Assembly (NCBI GenBank): GCA_001464935.1
Contig: LNEL01000030.1
Span: 1-64,000 of the forward strand
Reading direction: 5' to 3'
Source: Gammaproteobacteria bacterium Ga0077536
GTDB taxonomy: Bacteria > Pseudomonadota > Gammaproteobacteria > Ga0077536
Length of the DNA stretch: 64,000 nucleotides
The translations under genes and the position numbers were made by a program. Shown here one piece after another: positions 25,069-33,773 of this stretch. Each line of letters begins with the position of its first letter. The first letter of the stretch is position 1. Below the pieces are notes generated by a model. It had not been told where the DNA came from and searched no databases. It worked only from the letters and a program-made list of their open reading frames with translations.

Positions 25069-26160
25069 ATGTCATCGCCAGCCCGTTTCAGGAAGCCGCC
25101 GCTGCTGCCCGTGATCGCCGCACTCGCGCTCTCGACGGCGTCGTATTTCGTGTGGTCTTCGCAGCCGCGACGCCTCAGCGCCGAACCGCTCGGCACACCG
25201 CCCGCCACGCAGTATTCGCAGACCGTGGCCGCCGTCGGGCTCGTGGAGCCCGCCAGTGAGAACATCGCCATCTCGACGCCGCTGCCGGGCCTCGTGACCG
25301 CCGTGCACGTCGCGGCAGGGGATGTGGTGGCGGCGGGCGCGCCACTGTTCACTCTCGACGACCGCGCGGCACGCGCGATGCTCGCCGTGCGCACTCAGCA
25401 GGTCAGCGCCGCGCGCGCCGCGCTGACGCGTCTCGAACACTCGCCCCGCCCGGAAGACCTGCCGCCGCTGCGCGCGCAGGTAAAGGCGGCCGCGCAGGCC
25501 CTGGCGGACGCGCAGGTCCAGCAGGATCTCATCGAGGAAGTCGACGACCCGCGCGCGATCAGCCGCGAAGATCTGCTGCGCCGGCGGATCGCCACCGACG
25601 CCGCGGCCGCGCAACTCGAGGCCGCGCGCGCGGAGCTGGCGCGCGTCGAGGCCGGCGCCTGGTCGGCCGATCTCGCCGTCGCCCGCGCGGCACTCGAGCT
25701 CGCCGAGCAGGAACGGCTGGCGGCGGCCGTCGATCTCGAGCGACTCAGCGTCAGGGCCCCGCGCGCGGGCACGGTGCTGAAAGTCAACGCAAGGCCGGGC
25801 GAGTACGCGCAGATTGGCGCGCTCGCCGCCCCCTTGATCGTGTTCGGGGACACCGGTGACCTGCACGTGCGTGCGGATATCGACGAACAGGAAGCGCATC
25901 GGGTGAGTGCCGGCGGCGCGGCCATCGCGTCACCGCGCGGGGCCGCCGACACGCGCGTGCCACTCGAGTTCGTGCGCATCGAACCGCTGGTCGTCCCCAA
26001 ACGCCAATTGACCGGCGATGTCGCCGAACGCGTGGACACCCGCGTACTGCAGGTGATCTACCGCGTGCAGCCCGGCGCTGTGCCGCTGTACGTGGGCCAG
26101 CAGGTCGATGTGTTCATCGACCGCACGCAGATGCGTGCGGTCGCGCTGGGTCAGCCGTGA
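25069..26160 (+). CDS. Membrane-fusion (HlyD/DevB-like) adaptor
   Basis: 363 residues with one N-terminal membrane anchor (LLPVIAALALSTASYFVW), a short lipoyl half (ISTPLPGLVTAVHVAAGDVV), a coiled-coil hairpin rich in Ala/Gln/Glu (residues ~105-220), the second lipoyl half (LSVRAPRAGTVLKVNARPGE) and a beta-barrel domain with INTERMEMBRANE-type adaptor features. It bridges the inner-membrane DevCA complex and the outer-membrane channel encoded next. Its TGA stop overlaps the following ATG by one base. Confidence 0.87.
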   Translation: MSSPARFRKPPLLPVIAALALSTASYFVWSSQPRRLSAEPLGTPPATQYSQTVAAVGLVEPASENIAISTPLPGLVTAVHVAAGDVVAAGAPLFTLDDRAARAMLAVRTQQVSAARAALTRLEHSPRPEDLPPLRAQVKAAAQALADAQVQQDLIEEVDDPRAISREDLLRRRIATDAAAAQLEAARAELARVEAGAWSADLAVARAALELAEQERLAAAVDLERLSVRAPRAGTVLKVNARPGEYAQIGALAAPLIVFGDTGDLHVRADIDEQEAHRVSAGGAAIASPRGAADTRVPLEFVRIEPLVVPKRQLTGDVAERVDTRVLQVIYRVQPGAVPLYVGQQVDVFIDRTQMRAVALGQP

Positions 26161-27572
26161 TGCGCGGCATCCTGCTGCTCGCGGCCGGCATCGTGACTGG
26201 CTGTTCAATGACACCGCCCCAGCCGGCGCCCAAGCTCGATACGCCGGCAGCCTGGTCAGGCACGGCGCCAGCGCGCGACGACGCGACGTCACTGGCCGGC
26301 TGGTGGCAGCGCTTCGACGATCCCGCGCTCACGGACCTGGTGACGCGCGCGCTCGCCGACAATCGTGATCTCGCGCTCGCCACGGCCCGGCTGCGGGAAG
26401 CGCGCGCGGCCACGGGCATCGCGGACAGCAGACTGGGCCCCACGCTCGATGCGCGTGGCAGCGGCGGCCTGCGGCGCGACGATCTGCAGGCCGAACGACT
26501 GCGCTTTCCGCAGGGCGAGCAGTCCTTTCATCAACTGGGGCTCGATGCGAGCTGGGAAATCGATGTGTTCGGCGCGGCGCGCGCGGCGGCGCAGGCTGCA
26601 GCCGCCGACGCCGGGGCGGCCGGTTATGCGCTGGCCGACGTGCAGGTATCGCTTGCTGCGGAAGTCGCGCGCGAATACTTCGCGCTCCGCGGCGCGCAGG
26701 CACGGCTCGACGTCGCGACGCGGAACATCACGCTGCAGGAGGACGCGCTCGCCCTGCTCGACAGCCGCATCCGTGCCGGCCTCGCACCCGCGATCGACGC
26801 CACGAAGGCGCGCACCGAACTCGCGCTGTTGCGCGGCAGCCGCCCACCGCTCGAAGCCGCTGTCGCCGCCAGCGGCTATCGGCTGGCCGTACTGACCGGT
26901 GTGGCGCCCGCAGCACTGCCGGCCGCGCTTGCCACGCCGCGTCTGCTCCCCGACAGCACGGCGGCACTGCCGCTCGGCCTGCCGTCCGATCTGCTGACCC
27001 GACGCCCGGATCTGAAACGCGCGCAGGCCGAAGTGCTCGCCGCGAACGAACGCATCGGCGTCGCACGCGCGGACCTGCTGCCGAAGTTCTACCTCAGTGG
27101 CCTGCTCGCGCGCGCCGAAGAAGACAACGGCGGCGTGAGCTTCGGCCCCGGCCTGCTGTACTCGATCGGGCCGACGGTGACGCTGCCGATTTTCAATGCG
27201 GGCCGTCTGCGTGCAAAAGTCGCCGTCGAGGACGCGCGGCTCGCGCAGGCACTGGCGCGCTACGAGCAGGCAATGCTGATCGCCGTGCAGGACGTCGAGA
27301 CCGCACTCGTGAATCTCGACCGCGAGCGGCAGCGCGGGGTCGACATGGCCGCAGCAGTCGACAGTGCCACACTCGCGCGCTCACTCGCGCGCACACGTTA
27401 CGTACGCGGCCTGACTGATTATTTTGCGGTGATCGACGCCCAGCGCGCGCTGCAGGCGAGCGAAGATGCGCTGGCGGTGAGTCGCACGCTGGCGATTCAA
27501 CACCTGGTCGCGCTGTACAAGGCGCTGGGCGGCGGTTGGGATGACAGCATGGCGCTGGCCGTCACGCCGTAG
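26160..27572 (+). CDS. NodT-family outer-membrane efflux lipoprotein
   Basis: 470 residues with a lipoprotein signal: lipobox VTGC with Cys15 as the lipidated residue. The mature part is TolC/OprM-like: two repeats of the outer-membrane efflux domain, PDLKRAQAEVLAANERIGVARADLLPK being a clear signature. It completes a self-contained tripartite exporter with the three upstream genes. ATG 26160 overlaps the previous TGA (TGATG); the in-frame GTG three bases earlier is less likely. Confidence 0.9.
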   Translation: MRGILLLAAGIVTGCSMTPPQPAPKLDTPAAWSGTAPARDDATSLAGWWQRFDDPALTDLVTRALADNRDLALATARLREARAATGIADSRLGPTLDARGSGGLRRDDLQAERLRFPQGEQSFHQLGLDASWEIDVFGAARAAAQAAAADAGAAGYALADVQVSLAAEVAREYFALRGAQARLDVATRNITLQEDALALLDSRIRAGLAPAIDATKARTELALLRGSRPPLEAAVAASGYRLAVLTGVAPAALPAALATPRLLPDSTAALPLGLPSDLLTRRPDLKRAQAEVLAANERIGVARADLLPKFYLSGLLARAEEDNGGVSFGPGLLYSIGPTVTLPIFNAGRLRAKVAVEDARLAQALARYEQAMLIAVQDVETALVNLDRERQRGVDMAAAVDSATLARSLARTRYVRGLTDYFAVIDAQRALQASEDALAVSRTLAIQHLVALYKALGGGWDDSMALAVTP

Positions 27573-27592
27573 CGCGGCTGCCGGCCGCGGGC

Positions 27593-28237
27593 TCAGCCGG
27601 GCAGGCGCAGGCCCGGCGGTGGCCAGGCGGCAGTCGCGGCCCACGCCAACGCGCACAGATTGAGCACGACCGTCATCCAGAAGACGATCCGGAACGACCG
27701 CTTCTTCGACTTGTGACGAAACAATGGCTGCGCGATCAGGGCGCCGGGCCAGCCCCCCAGGAGGCTCAGACCATGGAGCGTGCTTTCCGGTGTGCGCCAG
27801 CGGCCCTTCATCGCGGCCGACTTGTCGAAGGCGTAGATCAGGAAGGTGATCCCGCTGACGACGCCGTACACAAATGCCAGGCCGCCGGGCAGAGCGCCGC
27901 GCACAACCAGCGCCCCCAGTGCGACGCAGAAGACCCCGATCCCGAGTGCGCTCGCGATGCCGATCGAGGTCCCCGACTCCGCCGCGGGACGCGCCGCCCT
28001 GTCGCGGCCCGTCCTCGCCAACGACACACCTTCAATGCTGACATCCGCCGCTCGCAAGCGGCCCGTGCCGTCGTTCGCGGGCTGATACAACACGGTGTCG
28101 CCGATCCTGGGCACGCGCGCGATTCGACCGCAATCGCGCACGTGCACGAAGACGTCCCTGCCACCGCCGTCCGGACGGATGAAGCCGAAGCCCTTGTCGT
28201 CCATCCACCGGACCAAGGTGCCGCGCTCACGGTTCAT
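27593..28237 (-). CDS. Cold-shock domain fused to DUF1294 membrane domain
   Basis: 214 residues. Residues ~5-70 form a cold-shock (OB-fold) domain with the RNP1-like KGFGFIRPD and DVFVHVRD motifs. Residues ~95-210 are the DUF1294 membrane domain: YAFDKSAAMKGRWRTPES, LLGGWPGALIAQ and an RHKSKKRSFRIVFW segment, with four probable helices. The combination is a known architecture; the cold-shock part is expected to bind nucleic acid near the membrane. Convergent with the efflux lipoprotein gene, only 20 bp away. Confidence 0.85.
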   Translation of the reverse strand: MNRERGTLVRWMDDKGFGFIRPDGGGRDVFVHVRDCGRIARVPRIGDTVLYQPANDGTGRLRAADVSIEGVSLARTGRDRAARPAAESGTSIGIASALGIGVFCVALGALVVRGALPGGLAFVYGVVSGITFLIYAFDKSAAMKGRWRTPESTLHGLSLLGGWPGALIAQPLFRHKSKKRSFRIVFWMTVVLNLCALAWAATAAWPPPGLRLPG

Positions 28238-28340
28238 GGTGCGCTATCCGTCCGTTCGCCCGCGAATCCCGACCCGTGTGCGTACCACCGGTTCAACCGC
28301 GGACGGCCTCACCGTCGACCCGTCGCTGCGTATCGGCGCG

Positions 28341-28841
28341 TCAGCCGGCGCTGCAGTTCGACTGCGCGTCCTCACCGGTCCGCCACTGCTGCCAGTCGTC
28401 GTAGAAATCCTGCACGGTGATTGCGCGCTTCAGGTTCAGGTTGCGATCGAGAATCTCGTAGATGACATCGGTCTTCGTCGACATCGAGAAATAGACGATG
28501 CATGCCTGTTCTGCCGCGCCTTCGATGTGCACTTCACCGCCTGCGCCCATCGAAAAGCTGCCGGCCGGCTTGACGCTGTGCAGGTCACCGTCCGGGGTCG
28601 GTTCATAGAGATGGAGATCGCCCTCGAGCACCAGCGTCTTCACGGCAGCCTGGTGGCGATGATAGAGACAGCGTCCGTGCGGCTCGAACTTCACCAGCAT
28701 TTCGGCGGTACCGGCCGGCACGTCGACATCGAGGATGCGGTAGAGACAGCCTTCGGTCACGAAGGGCTTCCAGTCGGCGCGACTGGTGTCGAAGCGGAAC
28801 GCACTGCCCTGCTCGTTGGTGCCCAGACGAATCATGCTCAT
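28341..28841 (-). CDS. Cupin-domain protein, dihydroxyacetophenone dioxygenase-like
   Basis: 166 residues with one cupin fold. The metal-site motif is visible in GRCLYHRHQAAVKTLVLEGDLHLYE (His-x-His and Glu) with a second strand motif GGEVHIEGA. It resembles 2,4'-dihydroxyacetophenone dioxygenase-like cupins and anti-sigma ChrR cupins. No helical zinc-anti-sigma domain is present, so an enzyme is more likely. The gene ends near a glycine-rich tail. Function open. Confidence 0.7.
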   Translation of the reverse strand: MSMIRLGTNEQGSAFRFDTSRADWKPFVTEGCLYRILDVDVPAGTAEMLVKFEPHGRCLYHRHQAAVKTLVLEGDLHLYEPTPDGDLHSVKPAGSFSMGAGGEVHIEGAAEQACIVYFSMSTKTDVIYEILDRNLNLKRAITVQDFYDDWQQWRTGEDAQSNCSAG

Positions 28842-28976
28842 CTTCGATAGCTCCCGGTGTCTGGTGCAAGATTAGCGGCTGCACGCCGCAGCGTCGACCC
28901 ACCGCCGCGCGAGTTCCCCGATGACGCGGACGGACTTGTTTTCGTTCACGACTGGCTGCGCGAAGACAGGTGCCTG

Positions 28977-29348
28977 CTAGCGTTCGTCGACGCCGGCGTC
29001 CCGGCAGGCCGCGATCGACTCGGGTGCGGCCTTTCGCCCCCGCGTGATGAACATCTCGAACGACTCACGCGAGCGCCGCTGTTCGCGCCAGAGTTCGTGA
29101 AGGCGACCGACGGCGCAGCGCGAGTCGTCCGGCGTCAGATTGAAATCACACCGGCCGTCACCGCGGATCGCTGCCCGCTTCAAGGCTGCCTCGCGGTGGC
29201 CGCCGACGACCACCTGCCAACTGCCGGTGCACACGGGCAGCCGAGACGAGCACGCCTGCTCGCACAGCGCCCGCATCGCCACCACCGCGTCGCCGGTGCG
29301 CGTACCGCGGCGCTGCCACGGAGTGCCCATGACGCGGCACCCCTCCAC
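28977..29348 (-). CDS. Hypothetical protein, Cys-containing
   Basis: 123 residues from a GTG at 29348; the next in-frame ATG is six codons on. Codon use is clearly host-like and the frame continues open upstream to beyond 29400. The middle holds a conserved-looking GDGRCDFNLTPDD and five further Cys. A similar 'CDF' ending occurs in the next gene on the strand (ATC-hydrolase family), so it may be a diverged member of that group or a vinyl-4-reductase-type fold, but I do not recognise it firmly. The true start may lie a little upstream. Confidence 0.45.
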   Translation of the reverse strand: MEGCRVMGTPWQRRGTRTGDAVVAMRALCEQACSSRLPVCTGSWQVVVGGHREAALKRAAIRGDGRCDFNLTPDDSRCAVGRLHELWREQRRSRESFEMFITRGRKAAPESIAACRDAGVDER

Positions 29349-29479
29349 GAGCCAGCCGATCCTGGCGCCGAAGACGCAACGCCCGCCGCGGACGACATCT
29401 AACGATGCCGTCAGCGACTGAGGTGCCCCGACTCGACGGCACCCGCCGTGGTGCGCGACGTCGTGCGCGGAACGACCGT

Positions 29480-29941
29480 TCAGGGCGTCGCCTTCCAGCG
29501 AAAATCACAGTGCGAAGCGCCGCCCGCGATGGTCTGCGTGCGTTCCATGCGCACGTCCGTCGACATTGCCTCCATCATCGGTGGATCCACTTCACAGGTG
29601 ATCATCGCGCCGAACTCCGGCTCGCCGAGCGCGCGGAAGTAGTCGGCGTAACGACAGCCGCGCACGTTCAGCGAGAACTCCTTTGCATCATCCACCAGAG
29701 GTTCGACATCGAGCGCGTTCCCGGCCGAGAACATCGGCATCAGCGCGCGTACCTTGTCGAGACCCTGGGCGGGCACGGCCTGTGCGACGCTAGCACCGAG
29801 CGCCGTTCCATACTCCTTCACCGCCGCGCGCAGCAGCGCCGCGGCCCGCTCATTGCCGAGTTCCTCGCGCAGCCGTTTGTACAGCGGTAGCAGGATTTCG
29901 CTCTGGATCTTCACGCGTTCGAGGTAGGGAAGCTGTTGCAT
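29480..29941 (-). CDS. L-2-amino-thiazoline-4-carboxylic acid hydrolase-like protein
   Basis: 153 residues matching the ATC hydrolase family: an N-terminal helical part (LPLYKRLREELGNERAAALL), a central CRYADYFRALGEPEFGAMITCEVD and the conserved ending GGASHCDFRWK. Known members hydrolyse a thiazoline ring to S-carbamoyl-cysteine in one Pseudomonas pathway, but most homologues are uncharacterised, so the label is by family. The gene lies between a hypothetical gene and the HD-LuxR regulator, all on the minus strand. Confidence 0.68.
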   Translation of the reverse strand: MQQLPYLERVKIQSEILLPLYKRLREELGNERAAALLRAAVKEYGTALGASVAQAVPAQGLDKVRALMPMFSAGNALDVEPLVDDAKEFSLNVRGCRYADYFRALGEPEFGAMITCEVDPPMMEAMSTDVRMERTQTIAGGASHCDFRWKATP

Positions 29942-30043
29942 GGCAGTATCCTTGCTTCGTGCCTGTCAACTCGACAGGGTGCGGTGTGCGCCCCATGACT
30001 CAGCGGGCATCGACGCGCGGCGGCGGGGCGAAGGCCGTCGACG

Positions 30044-31603
30044 TCAGGACAGGACCGAGTGCTGCATCGCCCACAGCGCGGCCGCCGCACGCGTCGACAC
30101 GCCGATCTTGGTGTAGACGTGCTGGATATGGTGGTCGGCCGTCTTCGGCGAGATGGCGAGTCGTTCGGCAATCTGACGCGTCGTGAAGCCCTTTGCGGCG
30201 AGCGTCAGTACTTCGACCTCGCGTGCCGACAGACCGCCGGGCTGTCCGGTGCGACGCGCCGGTCGCACGCGTGCCTCATCGTGACCGGCGGCGGCCAGCA
30301 CCGCCGTGGTTGCGCGTGCGTCCAGCACACCGAGCGTGACGAGCCGGCGCAGTTCGTTGGCGGCATCGGCCGCGCCGAAGGCCGGGCGATCGGCGCGCTC
30401 TGCGACGAGCCCCGAGTAGATGTCGGTGGCCGCGAGGATTGATGCGGCAAGCTGGCTCGCTTCAACACGCACACGACGATGATAGCCGCTGCCATCGCCC
30501 TTCTCGTGATGACTCGCGGCGATCGGGTTCAGGACCGCGAGCGCCGGCGATCGACGCAGCATCTGCTCGGTCAGCAGCGGATGCAGTTCGACCCGGTCGA
30601 ATTCCGTGCGCGTCAACGGGCCGCGCTTGTCCCGGATCGAGTTCGGCACGGCCGTCGTGCCGAAGTCGTGCAGCAGCGCGGCACGGTGCAGCGCGACGAG
30701 CTCGGCGTCGGGCAATCCCAACAGGCGGCCCGCTGCCGTGCCGAGCATCGCGCACTGGCGACTGTGCCCGGCCATGAACGGCGACTTCAAATCGATGAAG
30801 TCCGCGGCGACCGCGAGGGCGGCGTCGAGACTCTCATCCCGCAGCAGGCGATGCGGCCGGGGTTCGAGTTCGAGCACCGCATCCCAGGGCTCGACATTCG
30901 CCAGCCGCTCGAACCAGCGACTGCCCCGCGCGACGAAGAGATCGGCGAGCGCCGGATCGTAGGTGCGATCGCGCCGCTCGCGGGCCGCCTCAATCGCCTT
31001 GGCGGGCGAGAACAGACGCCCGATCGCTTCCATGTCGTGCGTCAGATGGACGATGCGCATCGGCAGGGGAATCGTGTCGCCCTGCGCGCCGTTCGGGAAG
31101 CCGTGGCCGTTCCAGCGTTCGAAGGTAAAACGCAGTGAGTCGCGCACGTCGCTGCCGACCTCGAGCCGTGTCGCGAGCATGTCGCCGACTTCGCAGCCGG
31201 ACGAAAAATTCAACACCACCCAATCGTGCACCCCGGCCTGCAGCGCATGGATGACCTGCTCGCGCTCCTCCGGTGGATGGGCGGCGGTGGCGAACGCGAT
31301 AACGTCGCGCATGACTTCGGCGGGATTGGCCGCATCGTGCACCAGGGTCTGCGCGCGGATCGCGATTTCATCGCCGAACACCGTCGCGACTTCGTGGGCA
31401 TGTCCGGTACAGCCGAGATAGCGCAGCAGCGCCACCCAGTAGGCGGTGTCGCGCACGTCCTGCCCGCAGCCGGACTCCTCACACAGCCAGACGGCGAGCA
31501 GGCAGGACCGCAGCTGCGATTCGAGCGGTTGACCGAAGGCATTGTCCTGGGCGAGGGCCAAGGTTGCCACGAGTTCGCCGAGACGGAGCGGTGGACCGGA
31601 AAT
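30044..31603 (-). CDS. HD-domain regulator with C-terminal LuxR helix-turn-helix
   Basis: 519 residues. The N-terminal part (RLGELVATLALAQDN opening) has a degenerate HD-GYP-like stretch (ERWNGHGFPNGAQGDTIPLPMRIVHL). A canonical HD pair sits at His312-Asp313 (ALLHDFGTTAVPN), then a second 'KGDGSGYHR' element; residues ~455-515 are a LuxR-type DNA-binding domain (LSAREVEVLTLAAKGFTTRQIAERL). The HD site is that of metal-dependent phosphohydrolases; the combination suggests a transcription factor sensing or hydrolysing a nucleotide. Start: ATT at 31603 has GGAGG seven bases upstream and keeps the conserved RLGEL; the nearest standard start, GTG 31570, would cut it off and has no ribosome site. 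The upstream open frame continues as a shadow of the amidase gene. Confidence 0.75.
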   Translation of the reverse strand: MSGPPLRLGELVATLALAQDNAFGQPLESQLRSCLLAVWLCEESGCGQDVRDTAYWVALLRYLGCTGHAHEVATVFGDEIAIRAQTLVHDAANPAEVMRDVIAFATAAHPPEEREQVIHALQAGVHDWVVLNFSSGCEVGDMLATRLEVGSDVRDSLRFTFERWNGHGFPNGAQGDTIPLPMRIVHLTHDMEAIGRLFSPAKAIEAARERRDRTYDPALADLFVARGSRWFERLANVEPWDAVLELEPRPHRLLRDESLDAALAVAADFIDLKSPFMAGHSRQCAMLGTAAGRLLGLPDAELVALHRAALLHDFGTTAVPNSIRDKRGPLTRTEFDRVELHPLLTEQMLRRSPALAVLNPIAASHHEKGDGSGYHRRVRVEASQLAASILAATDIYSGLVAERADRPAFGAADAANELRRLVTLGVLDARATTAVLAAAGHDEARVRPARRTGQPGGLSAREVEVLTLAAKGFTTRQIAERLAISPKTADHHIQHVYTKIGVSTRAAAALWAMQHSVLS

Positions 31604-31690
31604 GGGGAGTCCTCCCGATGTGGCGACCTGGGGCCGCGCGCTAGGCTGAATCCTACACCCTTCAATGACCGCAGCGACAAGGACCACGCC

Positions 31691-33091
31691 ATGAACATCC
31701 ATCCCCTGTGCACCCGGGGCGCAACCGAACTGGCCGCGCTGATACGCAGCCGCGAGGTGAGCGCGCGTGAAGTCGTCGACGCCCATCTCGCCCGCATCGC
31801 CGACGTGAATCCGACCCTCAACGCGATCACGGTCACGCTGGCCGTCACCGCACGCGATGCGGCGACGGCCGTGGACCGGGCCATCGCCGCCGGCCAGCCG
31901 GTGGGACCACTGGCGGGCGTGCCGTTCAGCGTGAAGGAGAACATCGACCTTGCGGGTACCGCAACGACCTGGGGCGTCGCCGCCTTCGCCGAGCAGGTGG
32001 CCGACACCGACGCGCCGATGGTCGCGCGGCTGCGCGAAGCCGGCGCGATTCCGTTCGCGCGCACCAACCTGCCGGATTGGGCGTTCCGCTGGGACGTCGA
32101 AAGCAGTCATGCGGGGCGCACGCTGAATCCCTGGAACGCGTCGCGCACGCCGGGCGGAACATCCGGCGGCGAAGCAGCAGCGCTCGCAAGCGGCATGTCG
32201 CCACTCGGTCTCGGCAACGATCTAGGCGGCTCGCTGCGCGTGCCGGCGCAGATGTGCGGCATCGCGACGATTCGACCTTCACGCGGACGCGTGGCCAACG
32301 GTGCCGTGACCCAGCCATGGCCGGAGCCAATCGCGTTTCAGATGACCAACTGCCAGGGCCCGATGGCGCGTCGCGTCGCCGACCTGCGGCTGGCGCTGCA
32401 GATCATCAGCGCGCCCGATGCGCGCGATCCGCGCTGGGTCCCGGCACCGCTGCAACTGCCGCGCGCGCAAGCTGCGCTGCGCGTGGCCGTCGTGCGCAAC
32501 CCGGCGGGCCTCGGTATCGATCCACAGGTGCGCGCCGGCATCGAGCGCGCTGCGGACTGGCTCGCAAAAGCGGGTTACGACGTCGTCGACGCCGAACCAC
32601 CGGCGATCGAGGCTGTCGCGCAGACCTGGTTCGATGCCATCTGGGCCGATGTCGGCGCGCTGTGGCCAGGCATGGCACCGCTGACGGGGGCGGGAGAATG
32701 CGGCTTCGTCAACGCCTGTCTCGAGGCAGGCGTCTTCAAACCTGTCGACCAGGCGGCGCAGCGCAAGGCGTGGGCAGAGATCTATCAGCACGCGTCAGCA
32801 TGGAACCGGTTCTTCGAGCAATACCCCATCGTGCTCTCTCCCGTCTGCTGTGAACGCCCCTGGCAGATCAATGCAGATCACACACGTGTCGCCGAGATCG
32901 CCACGGCGATGCGCATGGTGGTCGCGGTCAATATTCTCGGTCTGCCCGCTTGCGCGGTGCCGGTTGGCTGCGACGAAGGCTTGCCTCAGGGCGTGCAGTT
33001 GATCGGGGCGCGCTTCACCGAGGAGCGGTTGCTCGACGCGGCGCAGGCCATCGAAGACCGGGCGCCGGTGCTCACACCGGTCCGGTGCTGA
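31691..33091 (+). CDS. Amidase (amidase-signature family)
   Basis: 466 residues with the Ser-cisSer-Lys triad of the amidase signature family: Lys82 in GVPFSVKENID, cis-Ser158 in PGGTSGGEAAAL, and nucleophile Ser181 in GNDLGGSLRVPA. It hydrolyses a carboxamide or related C-N bond; GatA-like homologues act in tRNA amidation, but the isolated position and the lack of gatB/C point to a catabolic amidase. ATG 31691 is 88 bp from the divergent HD-LuxR start. The gene is convergent with the VOC gene, separated by a strong hairpin at 33224-33250. Confidence 0.87.
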   Translation: MNIHPLCTRGATELAALIRSREVSAREVVDAHLARIADVNPTLNAITVTLAVTARDAATAVDRAIAAGQPVGPLAGVPFSVKENIDLAGTATTWGVAAFAEQVADTDAPMVARLREAGAIPFARTNLPDWAFRWDVESSHAGRTLNPWNASRTPGGTSGGEAAALASGMSPLGLGNDLGGSLRVPAQMCGIATIRPSRGRVANGAVTQPWPEPIAFQMTNCQGPMARRVADLRLALQIISAPDARDPRWVPAPLQLPRAQAALRVAVVRNPAGLGIDPQVRAGIERAADWLAKAGYDVVDAEPPAIEAVAQTWFDAIWADVGALWPGMAPLTGAGECGFVNACLEAGVFKPVDQAAQRKAWAEIYQHASAWNRFFEQYPIVLSPVCCERPWQINADHTRVAEIATAMRMVVAVNILGLPACAVPVGCDEGLPQGVQLIGARFTEERLLDAAQAIEDRAPVLTPVRC

Positions 33092-33223
33092 GTGCGCGTG
33101 GGCGCAGGGTCGGCCACCGGTGAAACGGATCTGCCCGGTCTTTCTGTCCTGGACCCGGCGCCCCCGCGCGTCGCGCAGCTGATGCAGACGTGACGACTGC
33201 CGCCTGAATGGAAACGGTGGATG

Positions 33224-33250
33224 GCCCGGCAGCCCAAGGGGCTGCCGGGC
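33224..33250. terminator. Strong 12-bp hairpin between convergent genes
   Basis: GCCCGGCAGCCC at 33224-33235 pairs perfectly with GGGCTGCCGGGC at 33239-33250 across a 3-nt loop. It begins eight bases past the stop of the VOC gene (minus strand). No T-tract follows on either strand, so it may work as a mRNA 3'-end barrier rather than an intrinsic terminator. Confidence 0.4.
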
Positions 33251-33257
33251 CTGCGCA

Positions 33258-33623
33258 TTACATGATGAAGAAGCAGAGCTTGTTGCCGTCCGCATCGCGG
33301 CTGTAGGCGCCGTAGAAGGTGCCCATGCGAATGCCCGGCGCCCCTTCGTCCGGCCCACCGAGTTCGCGCGCCTTGTTGAACATCGCGTCGACATTCGCCT
33401 GCGTGCCGGCATGCAGCGCGACCATCACGCCGTTGCCGACCGTGGCCGGCTTGCCGTCGTAAGGCTTCATCACGAGCAGCATCGGGGCGCCGGGGCCGGT
33501 GCCCCAGCCGATGAAGCGATCCGTCTCCATCACGCGCTTGGCGCCGAGCACGCCGAGCAGTGCGTCGTAAAACCGGCCGGCCTTCTCGAGGTCATTGGTA
33601 CCGACGGTGACATATCCAATCAT
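33258..33623 (-). CDS. VOC-superfamily (glyoxalase-like) protein
   Basis: 121 residues, a single vicinal-oxygen-chelate module: MIGYVTVGTNDLEKAGRFYDALLG opening and a YSRDADGNKLCFFIM ending. The paired-beta-alpha-beta-beta-beta unit and length fit small dimeric members. No metal-ligand pattern can be assigned by eye. ATG 33623 has GAGGAGA upstream, which fixes the start against a longer open frame to 33704. Function unknown (isomerase, dioxygenase or binding protein are possible). Confidence 0.75.
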   Translation of the reverse strand: MIGYVTVGTNDLEKAGRFYDALLGVLGAKRVMETDRFIGWGTGPGAPMLLVMKPYDGKPATVGNGVMVALHAGTQANVDAMFNKARELGGPDEGAPGIRMGTFYGAYSRDADGNKLCFFIM

Positions 33624-33773
33624 GTTGATCTCCTCTTCCTGTTGTCGTGGTGGAGCGACGTCTGTCGCCCTCTCTTTTTCGGGGCCGTGCGGCCATGGAC
33701 GCACGGCGTTCGAATGCTGTCGCGTGACCCATGGCGCGCAGGTCGGGGCAAGCTTGCCGGATGCCCATGACGA

